From the NCBI GenBank assembly GCA_964353175.1, contig CAYGUX010000007.1:1-64000 (forward strand): a stretch of 64,000 nt of DNA, read 5' to 3'. Made by a program: the position numbers and the translations under genes. Positions within the stretch are counted from its first letter, which is position 1. Every line of letters starts with the position of its first letter. Source of the stretch: JAIYCX01 sp964353175 (GTDB taxonomy: Bacteria; Bdellovibrionota_C; UBA2361; SZUA-149; DAOLCO01). The notes below the pieces were generated by a model that saw only the letters and a program-made list of their open reading frames with translations, searched no databases and was not told the origin of the DNA. This document shows, piece by piece, positions 26,743 through 34,931 of the stretch.

Positions 26743-27354
26743 TTATTCGCTGTCCTCTGAAGTTTTTGGCCCATTAGATACTACTACTTGAGCTGGTCTC
26801 AATAGTTTATCCTTATAAGTAAAACTTCTTTTCAACTCTTGAACAATGATCCCACTAGGTACTTCGTCCGAATGCACCATAGTTAAGGCTTCATGTATTG
26901 CTGGATCGAATTTAGTTCCAATTGAATCAGTACCCTTAATAGAATACCTATCAAAGATAGACTTCATTCTACTTGCAATGAGAGTTATACCCTCTAGCAT
27001 GGCCTCCGGACTAGCCTCTGCCCCTACTCCAGCTACCCTTTCAAGATCATCTAAGATCTCCAATAAATCTCTCGCAATAGATTCTCCTTGATACTTAATC
27101 AACTCAGAGCGTTCTTTTAGATGTCTTTTTTTAATGTTATCTGTTTCAGCTATCGCATAAAGATATCTGGACTCTGACTCTTTTAATAGTGCCGCAAGTT
27201 TAGCCATCTCATTCAATGGCACTTCAGCCTTATCTTTATCTTTGGAATCCTTAGAAACCTCCTCTTCAATTTTAGCGTCCTTAGGTGGCATCTTTAAATC
27301 TTGACTATCTAGATCTAATTCTTCTGTCTCTTTTCCTGAAGCCGATTGACTCAT
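26743..27354 (-). CDS. grpE: Nucleotide exchange factor GrpE
   Basis: A 203-residue GrpE that releases ADP from DnaK. An acidic, low-complexity N-terminus leads to a long coiled coil, then the family core ARDLLEILDDLERV, GITLIASRMKSIFDRYSI and FDPAIHEALTMV. The C-terminal beta domain ends with YKDKLLRPAQVVVS. It is first in the heat-shock unit; a gap of about 120 bp separates it from dnaK. Neither an hrcA gene nor a CIRCE repeat is seen upstream, so control by an alternative sigma factor is possible but not shown. Confidence 0.95.
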   Translation of the reverse strand: MSQSASGKETEELDLDSQDLKMPPKDAKIEEEVSKDSKDKDKAEVPLNEMAKLAALLKESESRYLYAIAETDNIKKRHLKERSELIKYQGESIARDLLEILDDLERVAGVGAEASPEAMLEGITLIASRMKSIFDRYSIKGTDSIGTKFDPAIHEALTMVHSDEVPSGIIVQELKRSFTYKDKLLRPAQVVVSNGPKTSEDSE

Positions 27355-27550
27355 TTTATTCTATCCCGGTTAAATATCTAAAATTTGTTGGCTTGTAGTA
27401 ATGATCATTGCCACTTGATGCAAGGGGTCGATAGGACTATTTTAGTCTTTTTTTCACTAAGTTGCCTGTAAGATACTAAAATATTTGCTATTTTAATGTG
27501 ATAGAGTTAAAACGATTAAGGTAATAAGATGCAGTAAACTAGTAAAGATT

Positions 27551-28957
27551 ATGGAAAAACAAGAGTTCCCGCAAATTAATGAAGCCATAACCTTTGAAGA
27601 TTCGTTAACTGAAGTTGAACGTTTAATTGACGTTGGATCAGATGGTGAAAACTCAACTGACGAACTATCAGAATATCTCGCCTCACTTCATCCAAGTCTA
27701 TTGTCGGATATTCTATTAAACTTCAATGTCGATCAACAGAAGGTATTGTTACAGCATATTACTGGGTTAGATACTGTTTCTGATCTCATGGCGTACGCTT
27801 CAGAGGAACTACAAAGTTTGTTGTTAAATATTCTCGACGATTCAAGATTGGCCGCAGTAATTAGAAGAATAGACATTGATGATGCCGCCGATGTACTTGC
27901 AATTGTTCCTCGTAGAAGACAAGTAAAAATTCTCAAGCGTTTAAATGCTCCTCTAGTAAAAGAACTTACAACTCTTTTAGCTTATGATGCTGAGACTGCT
28001 GGGGGGATTATGACTCCCAGATTTATATCTTTAGACCCTGAAATTAGAGCAGATATAGCATTAGCGGCGATTCAAATTGGCCTTCATGATGGCTCTATAG
28101 AAGAAGATACTGACCTATCGATCTGTTATGTCTCAAACCCTAATGGGGAACTTCTTGGATCACTTTCATTAAAAGAATTACTGAGATGCGATAATGATTC
28201 GATTATAAAAGATCGGATGCAATCAATCGAAATATCAGTTAACCCTGACGACCATCAGGAAGAAGTTGCCTGGAAAATTGCGGATTATGATTTACCCTCT
28301 CTACCGGTAGTCTCTAAGGATAATGGGCAAATTCTTGGTATCATTACAGTTGATGATATTTTAGATGTTCTAACTGAAGAGTATGAACAAGATGTATCGA
28401 AGATGATCGGTACTGATGAAAGCGATACGGTCGGAGCAACTTTAACAACGTCTATTAAAAGTCGTTTACCATGGCTTATCGCAAGCTGGGCTGGCGGAAT
28501 ATTAGGCGCATTGCTACTTGGGACTTATTCCGACTCTATACAAAAGATGGTTGCTTTAACTTTCTTTATGCCAGTAGTATTTGGTATGGGCGGGAATGTT
28601 GGAAGCCAATCATCTACTATCACAGTAAGAGGCCTCGCCACTGGGGAGTTATCACACTCTAGGTTACTAAGAAGAGTAAGAAAGGAAATAGGCGTTGGGG
28701 CGATTCTTGGATCGATATTCGCAACATTACTTGGAATTGTATCTTATTTAATGTTTGGGCAAATCAATTTAAGTGTCGTGGTATCGGCTTCAATTTTTAC
28801 AACCATGACTATATCATCAGGATTAGGATCTTTCCTACCCTATTTATTTGAAAAGCTTGGGTTTGATCCAGCCTTTGGTGCTGGCCCACTCGTGACAACC
28901 ACAACTGACATAGTAAGTATCGCAGTCTATTTTACCGTAGCAACTTCATTGTTATAA
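27551..28957 (+). CDS. mgtE: Magnesium transporter MgtE
   Basis: A 468-residue Mg2+ channel with standard architecture. An N-terminal helical MgtE_N domain reaches to about residue 140 (including DIDDAADVLAIVPRR). Two CBS domains (about 145-275) start with the MTPRFISLDPEI segment and end GIITVDDILDVLTEEYEQD. Five membrane helices carry SRLPWLIASWAGG and the FFMPVVFGMGGNVGSQSSTI pore signature. It takes up Mg2+, sensing cytosolic Mg2+ through the CBS domains. I find no clear M-box riboswitch in the 190-bp gap before it. recO follows within 9 bp. Confidence 0.95.
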   Translation: MEKQEFPQINEAITFEDSLTEVERLIDVGSDGENSTDELSEYLASLHPSLLSDILLNFNVDQQKVLLQHITGLDTVSDLMAYASEELQSLLLNILDDSRLAAVIRRIDIDDAADVLAIVPRRRQVKILKRLNAPLVKELTTLLAYDAETAGGIMTPRFISLDPEIRADIALAAIQIGLHDGSIEEDTDLSICYVSNPNGELLGSLSLKELLRCDNDSIIKDRMQSIEISVNPDDHQEEVAWKIADYDLPSLPVVSKDNGQILGIITVDDILDVLTEEYEQDVSKMIGTDESDTVGATLTTSIKSRLPWLIASWAGGILGALLLGTYSDSIQKMVALTFFMPVVFGMGGNVGSQSSTITVRGLATGELSHSRLLRRVRKEIGVGAILGSIFATLLGIVSYLMFGQINLSVVVSASIFTTMTISSGLGSFLPYLFEKLGFDPAFGAGPLVTTTTDIVSIAVYFTVATSLL

Positions 28958-28966
28958 TGAGTCGTC

Positions 28967-29629
28967 TTGATAGAAATTAAAACTCCAGCAATAGTACTTC
29001 AGACGTTTGATGCAAAAGAATCTGACTTGGTAGTTGTTTTACTTTCACCCACGGAAGGGAAGATAAGAGCATTCGCCAAAGGAGCCAAGAAAAGCAAAAA
29101 ACGATTTTTTGGAAACATTGAGATTTTCACTAAGGCCAATTTCCTTTTGACTAAGAAAAAGGCTGCCTCAGACTTATTTCTAATTGAAACCTTAGAAAAC
29201 AAAGTAACACCTTTAGAACTTAGAAACTCTCTAAATCACTTTCTAATTGTTGGATTGACCTTTGAGTTAGTAGATAAATGTTTTGCTGAGGTAGATCAAG
29301 AAGCTAACATAATCTATGAAAATTTAAATAAGCTATTATTGATTGCAAATAACCTTCCTCCCTTTTCAAATCTAATCTGCTTAGCAACCTATAACCTTTT
29401 ACTTTTAGGACAAATGATTGGAGTCGATCCACTACATAGCACTAAGAGCTTTAGGCAGGATGATTTGTTATGGTTTAGAGAAATGCTTAATGCTGACAAG
29501 CCACTATCATACGAACCTTTACAGGCTAGTTTTAGAGCTTTGAAAAGTTTAGCCAACTATCTAAGAATATCCATGGATTTAAAAATAAACTCCATGGATA
29601 GCTTAAATATGATAAAACTTACAGATTAG
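28967..29629 (+). CDS. recO: DNA repair protein RecO
   Basis: A 220-residue RecO that loads RecA with RecR and anneals ssDNA. The OB-fold N-terminus (residues 1-80) has the family pattern TPAIVLQTFDAKESDLVVVLLSP followed by AFAKGAKKSKKRFFGN. The C-terminal helical domain lacks the CxxC zinc pair found in some lineages, as E. coli RecO does. It starts at TTG 28967; the ATG at 28957 is out of frame and closes after seven codons. It is 9 bp from the mgtE stop and converges with the next gene, sharing 4 bp. Confidence 0.85.
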   Translation: MIEIKTPAIVLQTFDAKESDLVVVLLSPTEGKIRAFAKGAKKSKKRFFGNIEIFTKANFLLTKKKAASDLFLIETLENKVTPLELRNSLNHFLIVGLTFELVDKCFAEVDQEANIIYENLNKLLLIANNLPPFSNLICLATYNLLLLGQMIGVDPLHSTKSFRQDDLLWFREMLNADKPLSYEPLQASFRALKSLANYLRISMDLKINSMDSLNMIKLTD

Positions 29630-29940
29630 TTAGCTAATTTATCTGACTCAAAGCCTTCAGGCAGGCCAAACAAACTAGGAGGATCGATTAAATCGATGCC
29701 AGTATTTTTCAACTTAAGCCACACATCTTTAAGTTGTTTTTTTAAGTCCTCATCCAGAAGTTCTGCAGTATCTGAATTAGTTAAAATTTGATTCATTGCA
29801 ACAGCACAATGCAAAAGCGATTCATTCGGTGAAATACTTTTTGATGATATATCTGCGATAAAATCGGCCAATGCCTGACGAGAGATTGATTTGCTTGATT
29901 TACTTGTACTTTCTGTGGACTTTTTAGTTGTTTTAGCCAT
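29626..29940 (-). CDS. Hypothetical protein, 104 aa
   Basis: I do not recognise this protein. The N-terminus is Lys/Ser/Thr-rich (KKSTESTSKSSKS), then there is a helical region with a well-spaced hydrophobic pattern (RQALADFIADISSK) and a Pro-rich C-terminus (LIDPPSLFGLPEGF). It has no signal peptide and no membrane segment. The stop overlaps the recO stop by 4 bp in a tail-to-tail arrangement. Its nearest upstream neighbour on the same strand is the aldehyde dehydrogenase, 100 bp away. Confidence 0.6.
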   Translation of the reverse strand: MAKTTKKSTESTSKSSKSISRQALADFIADISSKSISPNESLLHCAVAMNQILTNSDTAELLDEDLKKQLKDVWLKLKNTGIDLIDPPSLFGLPEGFESDKLAN

Positions 29941-30040
29941 GACTTAATTTTAAATTATTTATTGTTTATATTGTTGAGACTATCAGTAATAATACTTAGA
30001 TTCAAAGAATTTTTTTAACTATCATTTTCATACTAAATAC

Positions 30041-31576
30041 TTATTCATTGCCAAAAACTACTCCTTGAGCAAGTGGTAGGTCGTCGGAATAATTAATAGC
30101 TGAAGTCATACGCCTCATGTACGCCTTCCAAGAATCAGAACCACATTCCCTACCTCCACCTGTTTCCTTTTCGCCTCCAAAAGCCCCTCCTATCTCAGCA
30201 CCACTACCTCCCATGTTCACATTTGCAATACCACAATCTGAACCAGTAGCACTTAAAAAGATCTCTGCCTCTTTAATACTATTAGTAAATATTGAACTGG
30301 ATAGACCTTGTGGGACTGAATTATTTATTCTAATAGCATCTGAGACTTCGTCAAAAGGTATAACATAAAGAATCGGTGCGAATGTTTCCTGTTTTACTAT
30401 TGTAGCTTCTTCCCCTATCTCTACAATTGCAGGCAGTACATAATTATCTTTAAGAGGGGCTCCACAATGTACTACCCCGCCCTCTTGCTTAGCCATTAGC
30501 AGCGCCTTACTAAATGCATCTACAGCTTGAGAATTAATTAGAGGTCCTACCAATACATTCTCATCAAGAGGATTACCAACCTTCAAACTGCCATAGGCTA
30601 CCTTTAACTTATCTACCACCTCCTTAATCAAACTCCTATGTACAATGAGTCTTCTCATTGAAGTACACCTTTGTCCCGCGGTCCCAACAGCTGAAAATAG
30701 TATCGCCCTAATGGCGAGCTTTATATCTGCGGTCGGGCAAATAACACAGGCATTATTACCACCTAGCTCTAATAGTGATTTGCCAAATCGAGCAGCGACT
30801 TTTGTTCCCACTTCGCGACCCATTTTTGTACTACCAGTAGCACTTACTAGAGGGATGTATTTGGAACTTACGAGGTAGTCACCGATATCCTTTCCGCCCA
30901 AAACCAATGTAGATAAATTTAGATCCTTAAACTCCGTACGACCTAAAGCTAGTTGGAATAATTTATGCGAATACACTGCTGTGATAGGGGCCAACTCGCT
31001 AGGCTTCCAAATAAGGGTATTTCCGCATACAAGCGCTAAGCATGCATTCCAAGCCCATACCGCCGCTGGAAAATTGAAGGCGCTTATAATTAACGTAGGC
31101 CCTAGAGGATGCCATTGCTCCATCATTCTATGACCAGCACGCTCAGATGGCATTGTTAATCCATATAACTGCCTACTTAGTCCGACCGCAAAGTCACATA
31201 CATCTATCATCTCTTGCACTTCTCCTTGCGCCTCGCTAGGGATTTTCCCTACTTCATGGGAGATAATTGTGGCTAACTTATTTTTATTCTCTCTTAGAGC
31301 TTCCCCAAAAACACGCACTAACTCTCCTCTTCTTGGAGCAGGCACAGAACGCCAGGTATTATAGGTTGATAGAGAGTTTTGAATTACAACATCACAATCT
31401 TCAATTGTAGCGGAATTAAATTGGTGCAAAAGCTGATTGTCGTTGGGACTAAAGGAATCGATCATAGCTACTTCATTCGTAGTACTATTCTTTTCAATTT
31501 CTTTATTACCAATATAAGCCCCACTCTTAGTTAGGGCGGGTAAGGATTTATCAAATATTTTATCTACTATACTCAT
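30041..31576 (-). CDS. Aldehyde dehydrogenase, ALDH7 (aminoadipic-semialdehyde dehydrogenase) type
   Basis: An NAD-dependent aldehyde dehydrogenase of 511 residues. Asn168 lies in ISAFNFPAA, Lys191 in WKPSE, Glu270 in LELGGNNA, and the catalytic Cys304 in GTAGQRCTSMRRL. The GGNNACVI and GQRCTS segments are typical of the antiquitin (ALDH7/AmaB) branch, which oxidises alpha-aminoadipic semialdehyde to aminoadipate in lysine breakdown. It starts 2 bp after the saccharopine dehydrogenase-like gene, so both are surely cotranscribed, which supports the assignment. Confidence 0.9.
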   Translation of the reverse strand: MSIVDKIFDKSLPALTKSGAYIGNKEIEKNSTTNEVAMIDSFSPNDNQLLHQFNSATIEDCDVVIQNSLSTYNTWRSVPAPRRGELVRVFGEALRENKNKLATIISHEVGKIPSEAQGEVQEMIDVCDFAVGLSRQLYGLTMPSERAGHRMMEQWHPLGPTLIISAFNFPAAVWAWNACLALVCGNTLIWKPSELAPITAVYSHKLFQLALGRTEFKDLNLSTLVLGGKDIGDYLVSSKYIPLVSATGSTKMGREVGTKVAARFGKSLLELGGNNACVICPTADIKLAIRAILFSAVGTAGQRCTSMRRLIVHRSLIKEVVDKLKVAYGSLKVGNPLDENVLVGPLINSQAVDAFSKALLMAKQEGGVVHCGAPLKDNYVLPAIVEIGEEATIVKQETFAPILYVIPFDEVSDAIRINNSVPQGLSSSIFTNSIKEAEIFLSATGSDCGIANVNMGGSGAEIGGAFGGEKETGGGRECGSDSWKAYMRRMTSAINYSDDLPLAQGVVFGNE

Positions 31577-31578
31577 AA

Positions 31579-32718
31579 TTATGTAATCACCAGATCTATG
31601 GGCCTTACCCTAACATTTGTATTGTTATTTACTTCGTAATATTTACCAAAGCGACTTCCCAAAAATTGTTCTAATGTAATTTCCTCTTGAGATACAAATC
31701 CTTTTTGTGGCAGATTCTTACTTAAAAATAGATCGACGGCAACACATATTCCAGCTGCTGTTGTAATTTGAATAGCAGACCAAGTTTCTCCATGCACATC
31801 ACTATGGTAAATCTTTCTAGCATCTGTAATTTGAGTTAGTTTTCCATCTTTCTGTCCAGTTACCGTACAGAAAACTACGACCACATCTTGTGAAGTAACA
31901 GGAATAGCGGACTCCAATATTTCCTTAAATAGTCCTCTTTTTTCAGCAAAGTTTAGTTCCTCAAGTAAAAATTTGGCAAGTTCTCGATGCCCTAGATACC
32001 GAACTGTTTTGTAGTTTACTGTTCTAGCCCTTTCATTCCAGGTTTCGCAGAGTGTCCCCAACCCTCCAGAAGTATTAAATGCTTCGTATTTAACTCCATC
32101 TACTGAAAAATGTTCAAGCCCCTCTAAAGGTAGAACATCTATTACTTGAGAATCATGAATAGCTTCACAAGGATTACAGTATTCATTTATAAGTCCATCA
32201 GTTGACCATGTTAAATTATATTTTAACATATTAGTTGGGTACATCGGTAATGCCCCTACTCTCATCAGAAGAGTATCTACAACATCCAAGCGACATGCGA
32301 GATCATTCCCTACAATTCCAACGAAACCCGGAGCCAATCCACACTGAGGCATAAATATCTGACCTTTCTTGCTCTTTAAGGCAAGTTCCTTTATGAATTT
32401 AGTTGTTTGTACATCCTCTGTTAAATCGAAATAGCTAGCACCTTCTTCAAGGCATATTCGAGCGATACTTTCATTCATAAAAAAAGATAAAGCCGATATA
32501 ACTACCTCAACTTGCGACACTAATGAGCGTAGTAAATCTACCTCTTCAGTAAGGTTAACCGTATGAATAGTAATAGGGAAGTTTTTTTTAAGTGCCTTTA
32601 AGCTATCTTCTGAAATATCTGCAACCGATACTTCGTAATCTGGCTCCATAGAAAGTAATTTTGCAATACTTCCGCCAATCTTTCCTGCTCCAAGAATTAA
32701 AACTTTATTTTTCGTCAT
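31579..32718 (-). CDS. Saccharopine dehydrogenase-family protein
   Basis: A 379-residue Rossmann-fold enzyme. The N-terminal LILGAGKIGGSIAKLL dinucleotide motif is followed by VVISALSFFMNESIARICLEEG-like family sequence, a CGLAPGFVGIVGNDLA segment and a C-terminal dimerisation domain. It belongs to the saccharopine dehydrogenase/LYS9 or lysine-6-dehydrogenase group; both give aminoadipic semialdehyde from lysine-derived substrates. The next gene encodes the ALDH7 that oxidises this product. I cannot choose between the two activities from sequence alone. No lysine-ketoglutarate reductase gene is in the window. Confidence 0.87.
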   Translation of the reverse strand: MTKNKVLILGAGKIGGSIAKLLSMEPDYEVSVADISEDSLKALKKNFPITIHTVNLTEEVDLLRSLVSQVEVVISALSFFMNESIARICLEEGASYFDLTEDVQTTKFIKELALKSKKGQIFMPQCGLAPGFVGIVGNDLACRLDVVDTLLMRVGALPMYPTNMLKYNLTWSTDGLINEYCNPCEAIHDSQVIDVLPLEGLEHFSVDGVKYEAFNTSGGLGTLCETWNERARTVNYKTVRYLGHRELAKFLLEELNFAEKRGLFKEILESAIPVTSQDVVVVFCTVTGQKDGKLTQITDARKIYHSDVHGETWSAIQITTAAGICVAVDLFLSKNLPQKGFVSQEEITLEQFLGSRFGKYYEVNNNTNVRVRPIDLVIT

Positions 32719-32848
32719 TTCTAAAACTCTAATTTTAACCTAATCTTTATTTAAGTAACTACTCCTCTATATATGATGCATTATGGAATACTAAGTGAGC
32801 CAATTAAATATAAGTAGATTATATTAGTGGCCAATCCCTACTCTTGTA

Positions 32849-32899
32849 GTAGTTTTGATCTAAATATTTATTAAATATGAATATTTAGATCAAAACTAC
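32849..32899. repeat. 20-bp perfect inverted repeat upstream of the glycosyltransferase gene
   Basis: The arms (32849-32868 and 32880-32899) are 20 bp and pair without mismatch around an 11-base AT-rich loop. The hairpin ends 38 bp before the downstream ATG and follows a 130-bp gap after the divergently transcribed saccharopine dehydrogenase gene. It has no T tract and is too AT-rich for a standard terminator. It could be an operator, a cruciform, or a remnant of a small mobile element. Confidence 0.75.
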
Positions 32900-32937
32900 A
32901 CATCAATGCTATTTAGATTAATCGATCACCAAGGACA

Positions 32938-34923
32938 ATGAAATTACTCGGAAATACCTCACCTAGGTTTATTAGAAATTTGTATGGATGTTTTTTAGTA
33001 GGCCTTCCTTTTTTAAACCTACCGCTATTATTCGATGATTTCCCAGGATCCAAATGGAATATGACTCCTTATTCTTGGCTTTTGATTTTAACCATTACAA
33101 TCAGCATATCTTATATCCTTTTAGCAATGTTTGGCCCAACAGTTGAACGTCTTTTGCTAAAGACACTCATACCTCCTATTCGCATACTTAGATGTATTGC
33201 AGTTGTGATCCTACCAATAGTTTTATTTTTAGTAAGCTATAATATATTTGGCCATAGTCCCCTGCTCATTGATACTATAGTTCAATTATTTCAAGCTGAG
33301 ATCTTCCAATACGGCAAATTTAAAGCCTCTCTCCCTCCACTAAAAGAATTTTTTGTGACTCAACACATGATTTTCGATGAAGGCTGGTATGGACAGTATC
33401 CTCCAGGCCATTCAGTTATTCTGTTACTTGGCAATCTGCTTGGTGAACCTCTTTTAATCAGCATCGTTTTAGCTGTATCTACGACAGTTATTTTATATAA
33501 GTTTGTTGCGGGAATATATAACCAATCCATCGCTAAGCTAAGCCTTTTTCTAATACTAGTCTCTCCTTTCTTTATATTCATGAGCGCTAGTTATATGAAT
33601 CATGTTTCTACTTTATTTTTATTGCTTTCATTTCTCTATTACTTCTCCCTATGGGAAAAGTCTAACAAATGGTCACACTTGTTTCTATCAGGCTTATTTC
33701 TTGGCCTAACCGTCACTATTAGACCATTGGATGGAATTCCCTGTGGTCTTTCTATTATAATACCAACTCTTATTTTACTTAAAAAACGGCCGTATGCCTT
33801 GATAGTAGGACTTTGCTCACTTTTGCCAGGGTTACTGTTATTACTTTGGTATAATAGTAATACAACAGGTAATGCCTTCCTACCTGGATACTTAAAACTT
33901 TGGGGAGAGGGTCATAAGATGGGATTTCATATGAACCCATGGGGGAGAGAGCATACGCTTTTAATTGGACTTAGAAACGAACTTGCAGACCTTCAATTAC
34001 TTCAAGAGATGCTATTCGAATGGGCGATTCCATCTTTATTACCTGTTGCCCTACTGCTCTTATCTCCGATTAAACTAACATCCTGGGATAGAAGGCTACT
34101 AGCATACACAGTATTATGCCCAATTGCTTATGGAGCATATTGGCATCGTGATGCATTTTTGGGTCCACGATTTGAATATTGCACTATTATTGCATGGATA
34201 CCATTAAGTGCCAGAGCGATCATTGAACTCTCCAGTTATTTTAAAAATAAGAATGTGCATATTTTTAAATTATTTAAGCCCGTCCAACTAACTTCACTGA
34301 TAAAGTTAATATTAGTATTTTCTCTGTCTTATGAGATGTTCTTGGCTGTTCCGCAAAGAGCAGGAATATATAGATCAAGTATGTCCTCATTTAAAACAAA
34401 CATTAGGGATGAGGCACTAAAGTCGAATATACCTTCAGGATTAATATTCGTTAAATTATCCTGGGGTGCTAGAATATTCTCAGAATTAAGAGGAATGGGT
34501 TTAAGCGCAACTGATGCTCAAAGAGCATATTCTTTCTTAGACCATTGTAAGCTATTTATACTTACAAAAGATTCCAGAGAACAAGGTTTAAATAAGACTG
34601 AGTTCACTAGGCTTATTAATCGTCTGCACGATACGGAGCCCCGAGCTCAGAAAGTTAGAGCCAACTTCGATAGCTCTCTTAAGCTAAATATGGATACAGG
34701 ACTAGATCCTCAGTGTAAGGAAGAACTACTGTATGACGTAAAAAATGGCAGGCCTAACTACACGACTTATGAGCCACACATGAGGGCGAATACTCCCAAC
34801 TTCAGCGGGGAATATATTATTGCTAAAGACCTAAGAAGCCGGAATTATGAATTAAGAAAATTCTATCCAAATCTAAAAGCCTATATCTACAATGGTAAAG
34901 AATTCAAATTACTAACCCCATAA
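32938..34923 (+). CDS. GT-C fold polytopic membrane glycosyltransferase (PMT/ArnT-like)
   Basis: A 661-residue polytopic membrane protein with about a dozen helices, followed by a C-terminal soluble part (about 500-661). A first-loop acidic region (FDEGWYGQYPPGHSVI) and a later PLDGIP segment are compatible with GT-C glycosyltransferases that use polyprenyl-phosphate sugars (PMT/ArnT/DUF2029 group). I cannot identify a specific family. Such enzymes often modify LPS, lipid A or exported proteins. It stands alone, converging on pyrG with an 8-bp gap. Confidence 0.62.
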   Translation: MKLLGNTSPRFIRNLYGCFLVGLPFLNLPLLFDDFPGSKWNMTPYSWLLILTITISISYILLAMFGPTVERLLLKTLIPPIRILRCIAVVILPIVLFLVSYNIFGHSPLLIDTIVQLFQAEIFQYGKFKASLPPLKEFFVTQHMIFDEGWYGQYPPGHSVILLLGNLLGEPLLISIVLAVSTTVILYKFVAGIYNQSIAKLSLFLILVSPFFIFMSASYMNHVSTLFLLLSFLYYFSLWEKSNKWSHLFLSGLFLGLTVTIRPLDGIPCGLSIIIPTLILLKKRPYALIVGLCSLLPGLLLLLWYNSNTTGNAFLPGYLKLWGEGHKMGFHMNPWGREHTLLIGLRNELADLQLLQEMLFEWAIPSLLPVALLLLSPIKLTSWDRRLLAYTVLCPIAYGAYWHRDAFLGPRFEYCTIIAWIPLSARAIIELSSYFKNKNVHIFKLFKPVQLTSLIKLILVFSLSYEMFLAVPQRAGIYRSSMSSFKTNIRDEALKSNIPSGLIFVKLSWGARIFSELRGMGLSATDAQRAYSFLDHCKLFILTKDSREQGLNKTEFTRLINRLHDTEPRAQKVRANFDSSLKLNMDTGLDPQCKEELLYDVKNGRPNYTTYEPHMRANTPNFSGEYIIAKDLRSRNYELRKFYPNLKAYIYNGKEFKLLTP

Positions 34924-34931
34924 GGACAAAT

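Noticed and set aside
27390..27440. Heat-shock promoter or CIRCE element before grpE
   Set aside because: CCCCTTGCAT on the minus strand recalls a sigma-32 -35 box, but no CCCCAT-type -10 follows at the right distance and there is no CIRCE inverted repeat.
27355..27550. Mg2+ riboswitch before mgtE
   Set aside because: The 196-bp gap lacks the M-box conserved segments that I could match by eye.
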